Of a stretch of DNA of 64,000 bases, positions 62,001-64,000 are shown one piece after another (the stretch's first letter is position 1; every line of letters begins with the position of its first letter). A model generated the notes under the pieces. The model ran no database searches, was not told where the DNA came from, and worked only from the letters and a program-made list of their open reading frames with translations. The position numbers and the translations under genes are program-made. Source of the stretch: Meandrina meandrites (Eukaryota > Cnidaria > Anthozoa > Scleractinia > Meandrinidae); assembly GCA_963693305.1 (NCBI GenBank), contig OY855912.1, positions 4,733,501-4,797,500 of the forward strand, in the 5' to 3' direction.

Positions 62001-63260
62001 TTTGTTTCTCACTTCAAGCCCAAAATAATAGGCCATTTCCGAGTTGCCTTTTGCTTCAGTTTCAAAACGAGCGAAACCATTCAAATGAAAATGACTGATT
62101 TGCATGAAAATGAACGTGAAGGTGGAAGACATTTTCATATGAATGGTTTCACACGCAGACTCGTTTTGAAACAGAGGCAAAAGGTAACTCGGAAATAACC
62201 TATTACTGACCCTCTTAAAATCCTATAATTGTTCTCCGTCTGCAGTATATCGAATATTGCAGCCATGTACCAAAACATCAATGTAGAAGCGGGTAAAATC
62301 GACGATGTAATGCAGAGATAGAAAAATAGGGCTTAAATTGGGTCAGTAATTATAACAGATAATTTCTTCGGCACACAGCATTATAGGGTATATTGCAGGC
62401 AGCTGAAGCACTTTTCGGAGGACCAGTTCTTGAAACTAAGCTGAAGAGTTAGGTTTCCTGTTACTAGTCTAGTACCAAACCATTACCGTTGGTCTCCTGT
62501 GATTTAGGTATGATTTTGAAGTTCTTACAATCATGTTAAAAATAGCTGACATTGCCCCCTTAAAAAAACCCAAGACCAGCTGCTATGCTGACTCAGCTCA
62601 TTTGGTATGTTGTTCCAAGAGACTTACCATCTGGACTAAATAGTTTCCAACAGCAAATTCCTTGGCACCCGTGATAGATTCATCATCCATGAATCGCATA
62701 ACCTGCAATGAGAGAGTAAAAACCTGTTAATCAAACAATCATTGTCAGGAGAGAGAAGACGCGTGTGATTGCTCAAACAACTGAAGGTGCCTCTTTGCTT
62801 TAAACGCTAGGAAGCGCTTGTTCGCAACATCACGTCACGAGATGGAATTTTTGCCATAAATTCGACCATCTTGAGGGCAAAATAACACAACTTTTGTTCG
62901 TAAAATCGCCAATTTTAACACTAGGCATTTGAGTCGTACATTTCAAAAAGTAAATTTTGTAAATAATGCAAAAACACCGTCATTTCGATTCAAATGTACT
63001 ATAACCGGCTAACAGTGACTTTCTGGGGTTGTTACGGTTGTCTAAAATGCATATGAAGCGAAATTATTTTTGCCCTTTTGACTTCTTCAATATGTATTGA
63101 AACCCACTGTAAACATAAAAATTCTACTGAACAAAGATTTAATCGATTTTTGAATGCTTACCAGTTGGAAAAGGCTGATCGCCATTACACTGTCAGAATA
63201 CTTGATATGTAACAAGCTGTTCCTCAATGGAGCCCTAAGCATCCGCCATTGGTGTTCACT
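44278..63260 (-). CDS. MYO15A-like: Unconventional myosin XV-like, tail region (3' part of gene)
   Basis: Actin motor of protrusion tips in animals; only the tail is in the window. 32 exons, 5' to 3': 63260-63162, 62702-62628, 61866-61706, 61228-61059, 60683-60611, 58834-58634, 58342-56254, 55607-55548, 55455-55380, 55033-54921, 54781-54672, 54314-54224, 54086-54036, 53683-53501, 52324-52113, 51565-51486, 51225-51158, 50513-50441, 49785-49709, 49172-49090, 48601-48471, 48291-48197, 48035-47961, 47675-47579, 46954-46794, 46659-46594, 46448-46381, 46274-46141, 45975-45926, 45473-45390, 44945-44811, 44394-44278. They sum to 5,358 nt (1,785 codons plus stop) with every phase joining. Order by residue of this partial product: MyTH4 about 1-168 (LRAPLRNSLL, RGWLLLALFL), FERM F1 lobe about 170-255, linker about 260-920 with two poly-Pro runs and a Gln-rich coil, FERM F2-F3 about 925-1123, SH3 1124-1184 (ALYDH, GGYFPADFV), MyTH4 about 1240-1457 (HSMMEFAMHYFRFG), FERM about 1458-1785. 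The SH3 position and long linker favour myosin XV over VII. The motor lies beyond 64,000. Confidence 0.9.
44597..44781. repeat. (GCACA)n pentanucleotide tract
   Basis: About 35 near-perfect GCACA units in the last myosin intron. It lets the penultimate exon's frame run on past its donor as a Cys-rich artefact. Confidence 0.95.
48690..48920. repeat. Dispersed repeat (inverse of 3,170-3,520)
   Basis: GTATGGTTTTTGAGC and GAAATAGGGTATGG match the complement of the repeat in copy A intron 1. Located in a myosin intron. Confidence 0.4.
49911..50356 (+). mobile_element. Full-length tRNA-headed SINE with (ATT)n tail
   Basis: The head has A box TAGCTCAGTTGG (49918-49929) and B box GGCTTCGAGCC (49961-49971). 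The body includes CCCGGTGTTGTGGTCTGGTC, and the 3' part GCGCTATATAAATACCG is followed by ATT repeats, resembling LINE-type tails. It lies in a myosin intron. It is not a functional tRNA: the acceptor stem does not close properly and the sequence runs on as one unit. Confidence 0.82.
50645..51062. repeat. 28-bp minisatellite
   Basis: About 14-15 imperfect units of ACCAGTGGTAAGCGCGGGAA plus AACATGTA in a myosin intron. The minus-strand ORFs here (repeating LPLVTCFPAL-like segments) come only from the repeat. Confidence 0.92.
55690..56045 (-). mobile_element. SINE, minus strand, split by a foldback
   Basis: Inverted relative of the SINE at 29,467: B box GGGTTCAAGCC (55847-55857), body with TTGGGCAAGATACTTTACTC on the minus strand, head near 56,030-56,045. 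A 156-bp foldback at 55874-56029 interrupts the head between the A and B boxes. Confidence 0.7.
55874..56029. mobile_element. Foldback element nested in the SINE head
   Basis: Ends GTTATAGACTGCAAAACA and the exact complement finishing at 56029. The GC-rich centre contains CGAGGCTCGCGCGACGATCG. No coding capacity. Confidence 0.65.
58539..58612. repeat. (CCAA)n / (CGCA)n microsatellite
   Basis: CCAA repeats are followed by ACGC repeats in the myosin intron after the 201-nt exon. Confidence 0.85.
59264..60309. mobile_element. hAT-like non-autonomous DNA element
   Basis: 1,046 bp bounded by CAGGGCTCGACACTAAC and its near complement GTTAGTGTCAAGCCCTG; CAGGG ends are common in hAT elements. Many subterminal GGCTAGT/ACTAGCC motifs occur within about 120 bp of each end. 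Poly-C tracts lie directly outside both ends, so the target duplication cannot be read. No transposase. In a myosin intron. Confidence 0.72.
60752..60809. repeat. Interstitial telomere-like tract
   Basis: GGGTTAGGGGTAGGGTTAGG-type sequence with imperfect TTAGGG units, in two short blocks separated by CTTCTTGTAAA, in a myosin intron. Confidence 0.7.
61293..61540. mobile_element. MITE monomer (same family as 17,247-17,732)
   Basis: 248 bp, ends TTATACCCAATTCACACCAA and the complement of TAATACCTGATTCACACCAA. More than 90 percent similar by eye to each arm of the dimer. In a myosin intron. Confidence 0.8.
62026..62212. mobile_element. Short MITE with 45-bp inverted ends
   Basis: The left arm reads GGCCATTTCCGAGTTGCCTT and continues to CAAAACGAG; the right arm is its near complement ending CTCGGAAATAACC. 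A second inverted pair (CATTCAAATGAAAATG-like) lies inside. In a myosin intron. Confidence 0.65.
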
Positions 63261-64000
63261 CTGCCGATTCAGACATAAAACATTATCTCACAAACTGGCA
63301 TAACAATAACGAAGTGCACGGGGTCTCAAAATAGCCGGAATGCATACTTTTGTCCCCCGCCCCGCTCCCCACAAGACTCAGACAAGATTAGCGTGTTCTG
63401 AGAGAAGTAGAGGGAATGTAGGCGAAGTTTTCGTCTCAAAAAATTGTTTTAGCAACCTCATTTCGCTCAATGAAGAAAGTTTGAAATCTTCCGCAATCCC
63501 GGTTTGTTTTGAGTCTTGCCTGAGTCTTGACGTCACTCACGCGCTTCGCTATTAAGCTTACAGGTAACTTATGCTGGTGTTATATGACTAGCGCAGTTGC
63601 TATATGTATCAACTGCCTCCTACTTATTTGGCACAGGAGTCGATTCTGGCCCAGAGACGTACGTGGGTATAGTTTGTTGATAGTTCTTGCCTGAATTAGA
63701 ATTTAAAAGGGTTGTTATTTGTTAAGGGAGGAAAACTAGAGCAGCTGAAGTAAAACTCTCTGAGAAATCTGGGATTTGAGTACAACAGGTTTTTCATTAA
63801 GTTCCAGCCTACACTCTTTTTATGTAAGAACGTCTAATTTGGGGGCTGAGGCTGAGCGTTCTTATCTTTTGGACAATTTGAGGCTGAAAACGTTGTTTAA
63901 GACGTTCTTAAGGTTCATGTTATAGATCAAATCAATGCAGAGGTGACCTGGAAACGTATCAAGCAACTCTTTAGTTCTCGTTTATTTACCTACACTGCTT
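63261..64000. other. Myosin intron running off the window
   Basis: No further exon recognised. The upstream exons for the motor and neck lie beyond the end; the short ORF at 63,340-63,555 has no myosin similarity. Confidence 0.5.

Overview
The window is eukaryotic: short exons separated by long AT-rich introns, GT-AG splice sites, no operons, and a dense load of transposon debris. An unconventional myosin, a rhodopsin-type receptor gene without introns in its body, a Penelope-like GIY-YIG fragment, tRNA-headed SINEs and many small inverted-repeat elements together suggest a cnidarian, probably an anthozoan such as a stony coral. The taxon is an inference.

Left part (1-40,630, + strand): three tandem copies of one gene family that I cannot name. 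Each copy has four coding exons and three phase-2 introns. Exon 1 encodes a ubiquitin-like domain of about 80 residues plus a helical region; exons 2-4 encode an apparently all-helical body. Copy A (321-16,462) is broken by a nonsense codon and by a 6.5-kb triplicated insertion inside exon 3. Copy B (23,545-32,155) needs a GC splice donor and is frameshifted by a 41-bp tandem duplication. Copy C (35,091-40,630) is intact and predicts 618 residues. Between copies A and B lie a class A GPCR gene with an in-frame TGA near its start (19,424-20,896), a Penelope-like fragment (about 22,250-22,960) and a decayed LINE carrying a clean TTAA-flanked insertion (24,299-26,175).

Middle (40,631-44,250): no gene recognised; small hairpins and a dispersed repeat only.

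Right part (44,278-63,260, - strand): the 3' portion of a myosin XV-like gene. I could place 32 exons whose phases all join, giving an open frame of 1,785 codons plus stop: MyTH4, a FERM F1 lobe, a long Pro/Gln-rich linker in one large exon, FERM F2-F3, SH3, a second MyTH4 and a second FERM. The motor domain must lie beyond position 64,000. Its introns hold a SINE, a hAT-like element, a telomere-like tract, a 28-bp minisatellite, a pentanucleotide tract and small foldback elements.

The most unusual items are the ubiquitin-like gene cluster itself and the 2.1-kb unit that was inserted and triplicated in copy A. Each unit carries, on the minus strand, A- and B-box promoter elements, two matching hairpins and T-runs, as expected of a pol III transcript.
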